Assembly: GCF_013179805.1 (NCBI RefSeq) | Contig: NZ_SRRZ01000059.1 | Span: 1 to 44,353, forward strand | Direction of reading: 5' to 3' | Length of the DNA stretch: 44,353 bases | Origin: Microcoleus asticus IPMA8 | Lineage (GTDB): Bacteria; Cyanobacteriota; Cyanobacteriia; Cyanobacteriales; Microcoleaceae | Shown here: positions 34,836 through 42,698 of the stretch, one piece after another | Position numbering within the stretch: position 1 is the stretch's first letter | Layout of the letters: every line of letters begins with the position of its first letter | Translations under genes and position numbers: made by a program | The notes under the pieces: model-generated | The model's input: only the letters and a program-made list of their open reading frames with translations | What the model was told of the DNA's origin: nothing | Databases searched by the model: none

Positions 34836-35282
34836 TTAATTTGCTTCGGCTTGCTTGCTCAATTCACAAGCAAGTGCCTTATTTTTCATCATTTGAAAAA
34901 TGTTGTAAAATCCGTTAGCGCGGGAAGGTGTCAGACTCACATTCAATCCCGTGTCTTGAATAAAATCTGGGGTAATGGTGACAATTTCAGCAGGCGTTAA
35001 TCCGCTCAAACCTTCCACCAGCAAGCCAACTAATCCTTTGACTAACTGAGCGTCTGAATCGCCTTGATACAAAACTTTTCCGTCTGCCAAATTTGCAGTA
35101 ATATAAACTTGCGACACGCAGCCAGAAACTTTGTTTTCAGGCAGTTTGTCGCTTTCGGGAAATGCTGGGAGTCGCTTGGCATACCACAGCAGTTGTTCGT
35201 AGCGCTGTTTCGGATCGGAGTGTCGCTGAAAGCGCTGGACGATTTTAGCTAAGGCTGCGGGTAGCGCGGTGTTTGCGGACAT
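34836..35282 (-). CDS. sufE: Cysteine desulfurase activator SufE
   Basis: A 148-residue SufE. The active-site persulfide acceptor is Cys55 in NKVSGCVSQVYI; other family blocks are LLWYAKRLPAFP, VKGLVGLLVEGLSGLTPAEI and LTPSRANGFYNIFQMMK. SufE accepts sulfur from SufS for Fe-S cluster assembly. It is the first gene of the operon with the alpha/beta hydrolase and DUF6282 genes, and is divergent from the methyltransferase/uptake cluster. A broken copy lies at 30622-31052. Intact and of usual length. Confidence 0.95.
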   Translation of the reverse strand: MSANTALPAALAKIVQRFQRHSDPKQRYEQLLWYAKRLPAFPESDKLPENKVSGCVSQVYITANLADGKVLYQGDSDAQLVKGLVGLLVEGLSGLTPAEIVTITPDFIQDTGLNVSLTPSRANGFYNIFQMMKNKALACELSKQAEAN

Positions 35283-35458
35283 GATTCCAAGTAGCAGTTT
35301 ATTTTGCTAATATTATAAATTTTATTGTAGCAGCAGGTGCGATCGATTTGCAACATCGGCGTTGCTCTGCACTCATCTGGTCGCGCTGAAGCCGTCTTCA
35401 GGTGAATGGGTTATTGTTATTGTAGTTAACGAGTTCGAGCGTTCAAAATCGAGGAAAT

Positions 35459-36013
35459 ATGGTATTTAGTGCTGTTAACGAAGATTGGTGTCGAGTCGTA
35501 ATGAACCGCGAAACGCGCAGAATTGTTAAAAGCTTGCATCCGGAGGGATTGAATGTATTAGAAATCTCTGGCAATAGTTGGGGTAATTGGGAGTCTTTCA
35601 AAACCTATAAATCGCTCAAATATCCCGATTTTGATATTTGCGAGTCTTGCCTCGACGAAACATTTGATTTGATAATTGCCGAGCAGATATTTGAACATTT
35701 ACTTTGGCCTTACCGCGCTGGGAGAAATATATATAAAATGCTCAACAGCAACGGTTACTTTTTAATAACCACACCCTTTTTAATTCGCATTCACGATTAT
35801 CCTACAGACTGCTCTCGCTGGACAGAAACTGGCATCAAATACTTGCTTGCTGAATGCGGTTTTAATTTAGAAAGCATCCAAACAGGAGCGTGGGGAAACC
35901 GAGCTTGTGTGGTGGCAAACTTTGCGAGGTGGGAGCTTTACAATCCCTCCATTCATTCGCTAGCAAACGAGCCGGATTTTCCCTTGGTAGTTTGGGCGGT
36001 CGCGCAGAAATAA
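35459..36013 (+). CDS. Small class I SAM methyltransferase-like protein
   Basis: A 184-residue protein with a compact methyltransferase fold: GLNVLEISGNSWGNW (a degenerate motif I in place of ExGxGxG), ETFDLIIAEQIFEHLLWPYRA (motif II-like) and MLNSNGYFLITTPFLIRIHD (post-II). The late part WTETGIKYLLAECGF is typical of Methyltransf_11/23 proteins. The SAM-binding glycine motif is weak, so activity is uncertain. It starts at ATG 35459 behind GAGGAAA and lies 47 bp upstream of the permease, perhaps in one transcript. It is missing from the decayed duplicate of this block. Confidence 0.7.
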   Translation: MVFSAVNEDWCRVVMNRETRRIVKSLHPEGLNVLEISGNSWGNWESFKTYKSLKYPDFDICESCLDETFDLIIAEQIFEHLLWPYRAGRNIYKMLNSNGYFLITTPFLIRIHDYPTDCSRWTETGIKYLLAECGFNLESIQTGAWGNRACVVANFARWELYNPSIHSLANEPDFPLVVWAVAQK

Positions 36014-36060
36014 CTCTGCAAAAAGGCTATTTATCTAAAAGCAAAGCGGTATAATATATT

Positions 36061-37053
36061 GTGAAAAAAATCTGGCTAAAATATCGAGTTTTTCAGGCAG
36101 TTGTATTCTTAGGATTGGGTTTGCTGTTAACCATCGCCCTTTCGCTTTCTTTTGGTGCGGTACCGATGAGTGCAGATCAATTGTGGCAAGCATTTCTGCA
36201 CCGAGGTGATGCTGTCAATCAAACTATTTTCTGGGAATTGCGTTTGCCCAGAGTGGCGGCATCGCTGACTGTTGGTGCGGCTTTAGGAATGTCGGGGGCT
36301 TTGCTGCAAGGTTTGCTCCGCAACGGTTTAGCCGATCCTTTTGTATTAGGAATTTCGGCGGGTGCAGGGTTGGTTGCGATTACCATGCTGACTTTGGGAA
36401 TATTTCAAACTTGGGTGCCTTTGGCGGCTTGGATAGGTGCTATTTTAACTTCGATGCTGGTCTACTTTTTGGGAAAAACTAAAACGGGGATTTCTGTGGA
36501 ACGTTTGGTTTTAGCTGGTGTGGCTGTGAGTTCTCTGTTTGGGGCAATACAAACTACACTGCTGCTGTTAGCTGAAGACAGCCGTCTGCAAGCTGCTTTG
36601 AATTGGTTGATCGGCAGTTTGAACGGTCGCGGTTGGTCGGATTTGCAGGTGGCTGCACCTTATATTTTGGCTGCTTTGCTGTTAGGATGTTTTTTGGGGA
36701 GATCGATAAATTTGCTGGCTTTGGGCGACGATTTAGCTGTTGGTTTGGGGGTTTCGCTGGTACGATCGCGCTTGTTGATTGGGGGTGTTGCTACTTTGCT
36801 AGCTGCGAGTGCTGTCAGCATCGGCGGATTGATTGGTTTTGTGGGATTGGTTGTGCCTCACGGGGTGCGTTTGTTGGTTGGTAATGATTATCGGTTTGTG
36901 TTGCCGCTGAGTGCGATCGGCGGTGCTTGGGTGTTGACTTTTGCGGATTTTTTGGCTCGTTTGGGTGCCGTAGAATTGCCTGTGGGTACGGTTACGGCTT
37001 TGTTGGGTTCTCCGCTGTTTGTCTGGCTGCTTTATCGGCGTTCTAGTCAGTAG
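36061..37053 (+). CDS. FecCD-family ABC transporter permease (iron-siderophore/B12 type)
   Basis: A 330-residue polytopic permease starting at GTG 36061. It shows about nine or ten transmembrane helices and the FecCD/BtuC signatures LRLPRVAASLTVGAALGMSG, GLLRNGLADPFVLGISAGAG, LALGDDLAVGLGVSLVRSRL and the cytoplasmic coupling helix region FVGLVVPHGVRLLVGNDYR. It pairs with the ATPase at 37216 and the lipoprotein at 38322. The likely cargo is a ferric siderophore, heme or cobalamin; nothing here decides. The last third is duplicated at 31055-31407. Confidence 0.93.
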   Translation: MKKIWLKYRVFQAVVFLGLGLLLTIALSLSFGAVPMSADQLWQAFLHRGDAVNQTIFWELRLPRVAASLTVGAALGMSGALLQGLLRNGLADPFVLGISAGAGLVAITMLTLGIFQTWVPLAAWIGAILTSMLVYFLGKTKTGISVERLVLAGVAVSSLFGAIQTTLLLLAEDSRLQAALNWLIGSLNGRGWSDLQVAAPYILAALLLGCFLGRSINLLALGDDLAVGLGVSLVRSRLLIGGVATLLAASAVSIGGLIGFVGLVVPHGVRLLVGNDYRFVLPLSAIGGAWVLTFADFLARLGAVELPVGTVTALLGSPLFVWLLYRRSSQ

Positions 37054-37165
37054 GGAAGAAGGAAGAAGGAAGAGGGAAGAAGGAAGAAGGAAGAGGGAAG
37101 AAGGAAGAGGGAAGAGGGAAGAAGGAAGAGGGAAGAAGGAAGAGGGAAGAAGGAAGAGGGAAGAC
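37054..37165 (+). repeat. Polypurine GGAAGAA/GGAAGAG tandem repeat
   Basis: About 110 bp of almost pure purine made of alternating heptamers ggaagaa and ggaagag, between permease and ATPase genes. It is followed by three copies of accaata. A shorter version is at 31408-31440 in the decayed copy. Confidence 0.9.
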
Positions 37166-37215
37166 GCAAAATTAATTACCGATTACCAATAACCAATAAC
37201 CAATAACAAAATATA

Positions 37216-38001
37216 ATGTCTTTAGAAATTCAAAATTTAACTGGTGGTTACGGCGAAGTTACGATCGCCCACAACATCACTTTATCTTTGCAACCTGGTG
37301 AGTGGTTGAGTCTCATCGGTGCCAACGGTTCTGGTAAGTCTACTTTCTTGAAGTTAGTTAGCCGCATCCTAACTCCGCAGCAAGGAAGTGTGTTGCTTGA
37401 TGGCAAAGCAATTCATACTCAACCTGCTGCTGTTGTCGCTCAAAAATTAGCTATTTTGCCGCAGCAGCAAACAGTGCCAGAAGGTTTGACGGTAAGGCAA
37501 TTAGTTAGTTTGGGGCGTTCTCCTCATCAGGGTTGGTGGCAGTGGGAATTGAGCAAGGAAGATGCGGAAAAGGTGGAGGTTGCGATCGCTCAAACTGGGA
37601 TAGAGGAATTTCGAGATCGCCCTGTCGAACAACTCTCAGGAGGCGAACGCCAGCGCGCTTTCCTCGCCTTAGCTTTGGCTCAAAATCCGCAAGTTTTGCT
37701 ATTAGATGAACCTACTACTTATTTAGATATTTGCTATCAGTTGCAATTGTTAGAGTTGCTTAACCAACTAAATCTAAAACAAAAATTGACGATTATTACG
37801 GTGCTGCATGAAATTAATTTAGCTGCTAGGTACAGTTCCAGGATTGCTATGTTAAATAAAGGGGAACTTTTTTGTGTAGGGACTCCCGCTGAAGTTTTAA
37901 CTCCTGATTATTTAGCTAAGATTTTTGGCGTAGAAGCTATCATTTTAGAAACTTCTGTAGGCTTGCAGATTTGTGCTATCGCTCCCACTCTTCACACTTA
38001 A
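37216..38001 (+). CDS. ABC transporter ATPase for metal-chelate uptake (FecE/BtuD type)
   Basis: A 261-residue nucleotide-binding subunit: Walker A GANGSGKST (35-43), Q-loop LPQQQTVPEG, signature LSGGERQR (140-147), Walker B LLLDEPTTYLD (161-171) and H-loop VLHEIN. These belong to the FecE/BtuD/FhuC subgroup. It works with the permease upstream and the binding protein downstream. The start ATG at 37216 has the same first codons as the stub at 31573. Its C-terminal regulatory part is short and ends LQICAIAPTLHT. All catalytic residues are present. Confidence 0.94.
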   Translation: MSLEIQNLTGGYGEVTIAHNITLSLQPGEWLSLIGANGSGKSTFLKLVSRILTPQQGSVLLDGKAIHTQPAAVVAQKLAILPQQQTVPEGLTVRQLVSLGRSPHQGWWQWELSKEDAEKVEVAIAQTGIEEFRDRPVEQLSGGERQRAFLALALAQNPQVLLLDEPTTYLDICYQLQLLELLNQLNLKQKLTIITVLHEINLAARYSSRIAMLNKGELFCVGTPAEVLTPDYLAKIFGVEAIILETSVGLQICAIAPTLHT

Positions 38002-38321
38002 TATTTTTATGATAAGTATAACCTTGTCCTCGCACTAAGTTCTCAATTTATTCATAATTATTTCTATTAACTGATTGCCGCAATCCGCTGTTCTATCTGA
38101 GTGCCACAGGTTTTAAACTATTGCCTAGTCTTGATTCCCAAGGGCGGAATAAAACTTAAGAGATACTTAAAAAATTTGCATTCAGGCAACAAAGGCGGTT
38201 TTTTATACAAAATCTACCGTAAACTATTGATATTTAAATCATTAAGCGCTAAAGTGCGATCGAACTTCCCGTCAATTCTGTCTCAACCGTGCCTAAACTC
38301 GCTGTAACTCCAGCCTAAACT
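38002..38321. other. 320-bp gap between ATPase and binding-protein genes
   Basis: AT-rich. An open frame at 38101-38307 has no family features and is treated as chance. I could not recognise a cobalamin riboswitch or a Fur box. The binding protein may have its own promoter here. Confidence 0.5.
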
Positions 38322-39230
38322 ATGTACAAAACTTTGTTTTCTCGTACCGCTATCCTGCTGCTGAGTTTAGCATTTGCCGCTTGCTCCGCCGCAACTCCAC
38401 CACAACTTCAGCAATCAACTCCTGCTGTTTCGCCATCAGCAAATCAGCCACAAACAACTAACAGCGAATCAGTAGAAAAAGTTGTAGCTTTAACACCTTT
38501 AACCGCCGATATTATCCATCAACTCGACAAAACCAAACTTGTAGGAATTCCCGGCAGCAAATTAGTCAGCAGCAACCCCAAATTTACAGGAATTACCGCA
38601 GTCACTGGCGAACGCACCCCTCCCAATTTGGAAAAAATTATCGCATTGAAACCGGATTTGGTGGTAGGTGCGTCGGGATTTCACGACCAAACAATGCAAA
38701 AATTGCAGCAGCTTGGAATTAAAACTTTACTCACTCAAGTTGATAGCTGGAAATCCCTAGAAGAGTTAACAACCGCTTTAGCTCAATCCCTCAATACAAA
38801 TCCCGAACCCCTGTTAAAACGCTACCAAACATTTTTAGCAGACATCCCGAATCAAAACCCCGCCACTTTAGTTTTGGTAAGCAGACAACCGATTTTATCG
38901 CCGAATCAAAGCAGTTGGGCTGGAGATTTGCTGGGTAAGTTTAACGTGAAAAATGTCGCGGCCCAATTGCAAGGAGATAGCCCCGTTCGAGGCTACGTGA
39001 CGCTTTCAGCGGAAAAGGTTTTAGAGGCTAATCCCGAAGTAATCATTATAGTCGATCGGGGAGAAGGAATTTTAGACCAATTTAAATCTGATTCATTTTG
39101 GAATCAACTAACAGCCACAAAAAATAATCGAGTTTACGTTTTTGACTACTACGGATTGGTCAACCCAGGTAGTATCGAAAAAATTGAGCAAGCAACTGCT
39201 CAACTTAAACAAGTTATAGCTAAAAAGTAG
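38322..39230 (+). CDS. Metal-chelate ABC transporter substrate-binding lipoprotein (FecB/BtuF type)
   Basis: A 302-residue lipoprotein. A signal peptide of 20 residues ends in the lipobox LAFAAC with Cys21. A short S/T/P/Q-rich linker precedes the periplasmic-binding-protein-type-2 fold: VEKVVALTPLTADIIHQL, LEKIIALKPDLVVGASGF, ADIPNQNPATLVLVS, and VFDYYGLVNPGS near the end. This is the class III binding protein that delivers ferric siderophore, heme or cobalamin to the FecCD/FecE pair immediately upstream. Ligand specificity cannot be read from the sequence. Normal length. Confidence 0.9.
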   Translation: MYKTLFSRTAILLLSLAFAACSAATPPQLQQSTPAVSPSANQPQTTNSESVEKVVALTPLTADIIHQLDKTKLVGIPGSKLVSSNPKFTGITAVTGERTPPNLEKIIALKPDLVVGASGFHDQTMQKLQQLGIKTLLTQVDSWKSLEELTTALAQSLNTNPEPLLKRYQTFLADIPNQNPATLVLVSRQPILSPNQSSWAGDLLGKFNVKNVAAQLQGDSPVRGYVTLSAEKVLEANPEVIIIVDRGEGILDQFKSDSFWNQLTATKNNRVYVFDYYGLVNPGSIEKIEQATAQLKQVIAKK

Positions 39231-39385
39231 AGACCCGATTTTGAGAGATACAAAATCTCTAGAAACCCTGAAACAAATTGACTACAATTTCTCAAAAAGG
39301 AGAAAGCTAAAGGCACTCAAAAGCGCGCAGCGATCGGAAATCTGGTTTTTGAGCCTGATTCCCAATGCTGTCCGATCGATCGGTC

Positions 39386-39745
39386 TTACACCGGTAACAG
39401 CGGCACACCGCGCAACAGGCGCAGCGAATTGATACAAGCCGGGCAGTCGCAGCCAAACATCGCCACGGCGGCATCGCTTTCTTCTTCGGAAAAGTCCAGC
39501 ATTGCCACCTGTTCGTCAGCAGGGCGCTGCCAACTGATTTTTGGTTGAGAATTAGCAGCAGCAGACTTACCAGGGAGGCGCACGCAAGTCAGGCGCTGAG
39601 TGTGGGGCGATCGCACGCACTTGGGCGAATCAGCCGATTGGCTTGGTGTTTCGCCAATTTGAGCGGGATTTGCGATCGCGCTTAAAGACATCACAGATCC
39701 AAACAGCGTTGGACTTACCAATAAAGTGAGGAGCAATCGATTCAT
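39386..39745 (-). CDS. Small secreted cysteine-containing protein of unknown function
   Basis: A 119-residue protein. Signal peptide at 1-26 (LLLTLLVSPTLFGSVMSLSA, cleavage after IANA/IAN-P). The mature part is Ser/Pro/Gln-rich, has one Cys pair region PKCVRSPHTQRLTCVRLPG and ends with a conserved-looking CDCPACINSLRLLRGVPLLPV (four cysteines in all in the tail and middle). This tail could bind metal or form disulfides. I recognise no named family. It is convergent with the binding-protein gene across 155 bp. Confidence 0.7.
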   Translation of the reverse strand: MNRLLLTLLVSPTLFGSVMSLSAIANPAQIGETPSQSADSPKCVRSPHTQRLTCVRLPGKSAAANSQPKISWQRPADEQVAMLDFSEEESDAAVAMFGCDCPACINSLRLLRGVPLLPV

Positions 39746-40070
39746 TTGTCGTCCTTCAGAACTTCAACGTATACAGTAGCCGATTATCTGTTGCAATTCA
39801 ACAAGGTTTTCGTCCGACATCAGTACGATTTGCCGTAATTAAGGCTTAAAAGCCGCATATTTGCTACCAAAAACTTGAACAATTATCCGCCTATTGAAAA
39901 CCAGCATTTTCTGATAAGTATCACCTTTGCTTGCCTGTTTAAGATTTGTTGCAATTTGAGTAAATTTAGATTGCGAGTGATAACAAATTTATCCTATGCG
40001 GGTAAACTGATTTCAGCAAGGACAACTCGCAGCAGCGGACAAGTTTACCTCAAAAACCAGGTGGGGAGTG
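39746..40070. other. 325-bp gap before the response regulator gene
   Basis: AT-rich. It contains the start region of the secreted-protein gene on the minus strand and the leader of the receiver gene. A frame at 39875-40168 overlaps the receiver gene in another phase and is judged spurious. No repeat or RNA structure was recognised. Confidence 0.5.
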
Positions 40071-40802
40071 ATGAGTACAGTTTTAGTTGTGGAAGATTCC
40101 CGCAGCCAGCGCGAGTGCATTTCACATCAGTTGAGATGCAGCGGATTGAATGTAATTCAGGCATCTGACGGTGTGGAAGCGCTGGCTAAAATTGAGAAAA
40201 ATTGCCCCGATTTAGTATTATTAGATGTCATAATGCCCCGTTTAGACGGCTACGGCGTTTGCCGTTTAATTAAAGCTAATCCCGAAACTCGGAACATACC
40301 GGTGGTATTTTTAACAGGGAAGGGACAGCAGCTAGCTTTATTTTCGAGGTTCCAGGGCGATCGCGCCGAGGCTTATGTTAGCAAACCTTGGCAGCCGAGG
40401 GAACTTTTGGCAACGATCAAAAAAGTTTTGCTCAATGCCAATATTAAGTTCGATCGAGCTTCTGCTGACGCTTGGACGGAATACGGAATTTTAAACTTAA
40501 ATACAGTCGAACTTTATCAAAGCCACGCCGATGCTTGGACAAAATACAGCCCCCAAATTATTAAATTGTACGATTCCAGCTTAGCCGCTTTCGAGCAAGC
40601 TTTGGCAATTGAACCGAGTCACTCGAATGCCAACAAGTATCGCAACCGAGTTCAGACAATCCGGGCAATTTTGAGGAAAAAATTAGAGCAAACTAAACCT
40701 TGCAAAGTCTGCGATTATTATTACGGTAGGGACGGGCTAAACTGTGCGGTTCATCCTGCTGGCCGCCCTCAAGAACTGTGTCGCGATTGGGAATTAAATT
40801 AA
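40071..40802 (+). CDS. PatA-type response regulator with C-terminal four-cysteine motif
   Basis: 243 residues from ATG 40071 (a GTG one codon earlier is also open; the AGGTGGGGAG site fits the ATG better). Residues 1-120 are a CheY-like receiver: acidic E8/D9, phospho-acceptor D52 (LLDVIMPRLDG), T82 and K105. A helical linker with tandem AWTEYG/AWTKYS follows, then a Cys4 tail C211-x2-C214-x10-C225-x11-C237 (CKVCDYYYGRDGLNC, VHPAGRPQELCRDWE) that probably binds zinc. No DNA-binding domain. 10 bp upstream of the cyclase gene, so co-transcribed. It probably passes a phospho-signal to the cyclase or another partner. Confidence 0.88.
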   Translation: MSTVLVVEDSRSQRECISHQLRCSGLNVIQASDGVEALAKIEKNCPDLVLLDVIMPRLDGYGVCRLIKANPETRNIPVVFLTGKGQQLALFSRFQGDRAEAYVSKPWQPRELLATIKKVLLNANIKFDRASADAWTEYGILNLNTVELYQSHADAWTKYSPQIIKLYDSSLAAFEQALAIEPSHSNANKYRNRVQTIRAILRKKLEQTKPCKVCDYYYGRDGLNCAVHPAGRPQELCRDWELN

Positions 40803-40812
40803 ATAAACTTAA

Positions 40813-41421
40813 ATGAAAACAAATAACCGGGCTAACTTGGAAAAGTTGCTGCAAGAAAGAAACGAACATCCCGAAAGGATGGCTGAAATTGATGAAAAAA
40901 TTAATGCCACTTTCCGCAAAAATTATGCAATTTTAGTAATGGATATGTCGGGATTTTCGCGCACGACAGTCCGCTACGGAATCATTCATTTTTTGGCAAT
41001 GATTCACCGGATGCACGGAATTGTCAAACCGATAATTTCAGACTGTGGCGGTACTGTAGTCAAGGAGGAAGCCGACAATATTTTTGCAGTGTTTACCGAT
41101 GTAAAATCGGCGGTGGAAGCTGCGATCGACTCTGTGAAACAAACGGCGGCTGTTAACACGACACTGCCGCCGGAAATGGACATTCACCTCTGCATTGGTA
41201 TTGGTTGCGGCGATGTTTTGATGCTGGAAGGAGAGGATATGTACGGTTCCGAATTTAATCTGGCATCGAAGCTGGGAGAGGATTTGGCGGAACGGGGAGA
41301 GATTTTGCTCACCTCAGCCGCCTTTGAAAATTTGGAAGGTGACAAGCAAGATTGGGAAAGAGTGGATTTTTCGATTTCGGGTTTGGAGTTGGTGGCATAC
41401 AAACGGATACAGTCTGCTTAA
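40813..41421 (+). CDS. Class III adenylate/guanylate cyclase domain protein with altered active site
   Basis: A 202-residue soluble single-domain class III cyclase. First metal aspartate D44 in VMDMSGFSR, second acidic block KEEADNIFAVF (D88), dimerisation glycine-rich CIGIGCGDVLM. The catalytic N-x3-R is N149-x3-K153 (FNLASKL), so the transition-state arginine is lysine. A 30-residue helix at the N-terminus could dimerise. No receiver or membrane part. It may make cAMP or cGMP weakly, or be a regulatory pseudo-cyclase. The receiver gene is 10 bp upstream. A cyclic-nucleotide-binding protein is encoded at 18322, though no link is shown. Confidence 0.85.
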   Translation: MKTNNRANLEKLLQERNEHPERMAEIDEKINATFRKNYAILVMDMSGFSRTTVRYGIIHFLAMIHRMHGIVKPIISDCGGTVVKEEADNIFAVFTDVKSAVEAAIDSVKQTAAVNTTLPPEMDIHLCIGIGCGDVLMLEGEDMYGSEFNLASKLGEDLAERGEILLTSAAFENLEGDKQDWERVDFSISGLELVAYKRIQSA

Positions 41422-41430
41422 TTTATATAT

Positions 41431-41482
41431 CCGCGATTAAAATCGCATTTACACAAACTCTCGTCCGCCTGCGCAGACTAAG
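41431..41482. repeat. Interspersed repeat, copy B
   Basis: The unit gcgattaaaatcgcatttac followed by acaaac and cgtccgcctgcgcagac, related to copies at 33857-33893 and 42534-42572. It fills most of the gap between the cyclase and the spermidine-synthase-like gene. Confidence 0.65.
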
Positions 41483-41505
41483 AAATAAGTGGGATTTGCT
41501 ATTAC

Positions 41506-42441
41506 ATGATTGACGATCGCCAAAATTGGCAACGTATGAATTTAGCTGCCATTCAACAGCGGCTGGCTTGGCTGCAACAACAGCCAGACAAAGTTATTTT
41601 TTGCAAAGATTCTGGTGTTCACTATGTTGCCGTCACAAAAGATCGATCGCACATTAAGCTATCTTTAGTAGAAAAAGTTAATTTGCATACAGATTTACTG
41701 CAATCTGTATTCGATTTCAACAATCCTTTACATCTAGTGTCTGAATATACTCAGGCGATGATGTTGGGTTTAGTGTGGCAAAACCAACCTCAAAGAATCT
41801 ACATAGCTGGTTTTGGCGGCGGCAGAATTCCCTTAGTGTTGCACCACTATTTGCCGGAAACTGTTATAGAATGTGCGGATGTCGATCCGATCGCGATCCA
41901 AGCAGCTACACAATGTTTTGGGATAAAATTCGACGATCGGCTAACTGTAACAATTCAAGACGGCAGAGAGTATTTAGAGCAGCAAAAATCAGATACTCAG
42001 TACGATATCATCATGATCGACGTAGCTTTTGGCAACGGCTACTTTCCGCACCGCCTATCCACCAAAGAATTTTATCAAATCTGCGAAAAACACTTGTCAA
42101 TCGAGGGAGTTGTGGTAGCAAATCTGCTGCACAGAGATCAGTTTTATGCCGAAAAAATCAGGACTTTTCAAAGTGTGTTTTCTCAGGTGTGCCTGTGTGT
42201 TTGCCAGGAAAGTAATAGCATTTTGATTGGTAGCAACAGCCCGATTTTGGAGAAAGATGAGATTGTTGCTAAGGCAAAATATTTGCAAGATAGCTATCAA
42301 TTTTCCTTTCCATTAACAGACAGGGCGCTTGAGGTAAAAGTAGGTAAAGAATTGGCTGAGGCTGTACCTAATTTAGACAAAGCTCAAATTTTTCATGACG
42401 ATTCGCCGCCCGCTGGTTATTTTGATTGCTGGTTATTCTGA
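41506..42441 (+). CDS. Spermidine-synthase-like methyltransferase-fold protein
   Basis: A 311-residue protein with the SpeE/fused MFS-SpeE fold: glycine loop IYIAGFGGGRIPLVLHHYLP (about 103-122), acidic nucleotide-ribose residue ECADVDPIAIQAA, DGREYLEQQ and YDIIMIDVAFGNGYFPHRL (active-site Asp region), then LSTKEFYQICEKHLSIEGVVVANL. It lacks a membrane part. True spermidine synthases have GGGDGG at motif I; here it is GFGGGR, so polyamine synthesis is doubtful and many such proteins have unknown roles. It follows the cyclase gene on the same strand but with an interspersed repeat between. Confidence 0.8.
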   Translation: MIDDRQNWQRMNLAAIQQRLAWLQQQPDKVIFCKDSGVHYVAVTKDRSHIKLSLVEKVNLHTDLLQSVFDFNNPLHLVSEYTQAMMLGLVWQNQPQRIYIAGFGGGRIPLVLHHYLPETVIECADVDPIAIQAATQCFGIKFDDRLTVTIQDGREYLEQQKSDTQYDIIMIDVAFGNGYFPHRLSTKEFYQICEKHLSIEGVVVANLLHRDQFYAEKIRTFQSVFSQVCLCVCQESNSILIGSNSPILEKDEIVAKAKYLQDSYQFSFPLTDRALEVKVGKELAEAVPNLDKAQIFHDDSPPAGYFDCWLF

Positions 42442-42474
42442 TATCTATAATAAGTCCGGGTTTACTCTTTGTCG

Positions 42475-42494
42475 AACAGGCCGGAAAGCCTGTT
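42475..42494. repeat. Palindromic repeat AACAGGC-cggaaa-GCCTGTT
   Basis: A 7-bp perfect inverted repeat related to the one at 3616-3637. Confidence 0.6.
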
Positions 42495-42533
42495 GCTGAT
42501 GTGGCTTTCACGATGTTTAGATAGCCCGGGGAT

Positions 42534-42572
42534 TGGAAATCGCGTCTACACATACGAAGTCCGAGCAGAGGG
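42534..42572. repeat. Interspersed repeat, copy C
   Basis: The unit ggaaatcgcgtctacacata followed by cgaagtccgagcagagg, the most diverged copy of the family also at 33857-33893 and 41431-41482. Confidence 0.6.
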
Positions 42573-42698
42573 GAACTAAGAGAAAAGGGGGTACTAAAGC
42601 CGGATTTAATATGATGTGATTTTGTCCCGAATTTTCAGCATCGATCGCCTATCGAGAAAAAATCTATAATCAATCCATATTCTAAAATCTATAATCAA

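Larger units (their letters stand above)
42442..42698. other. 257-bp repeat-rich gap before the NACHT gene
   Basis: It holds the AACAGGC/GCCTGTT hairpin (42475-42494), interspersed repeat copy C (42534-42572) and two copies of atcaat/tataatca just before the NACHT start codon. No gene seen. Confidence 0.6.

Noticed and set aside
38101..38307. A 68-codon frame between ATPase and binding-protein genes
   Set aside because: No motif and weak start context; probably chance.
38002..38321. Cobalamin riboswitch before the binding-protein gene
   Set aside because: The conserved B12-box phrases were not found, so the cargo stays undecided.
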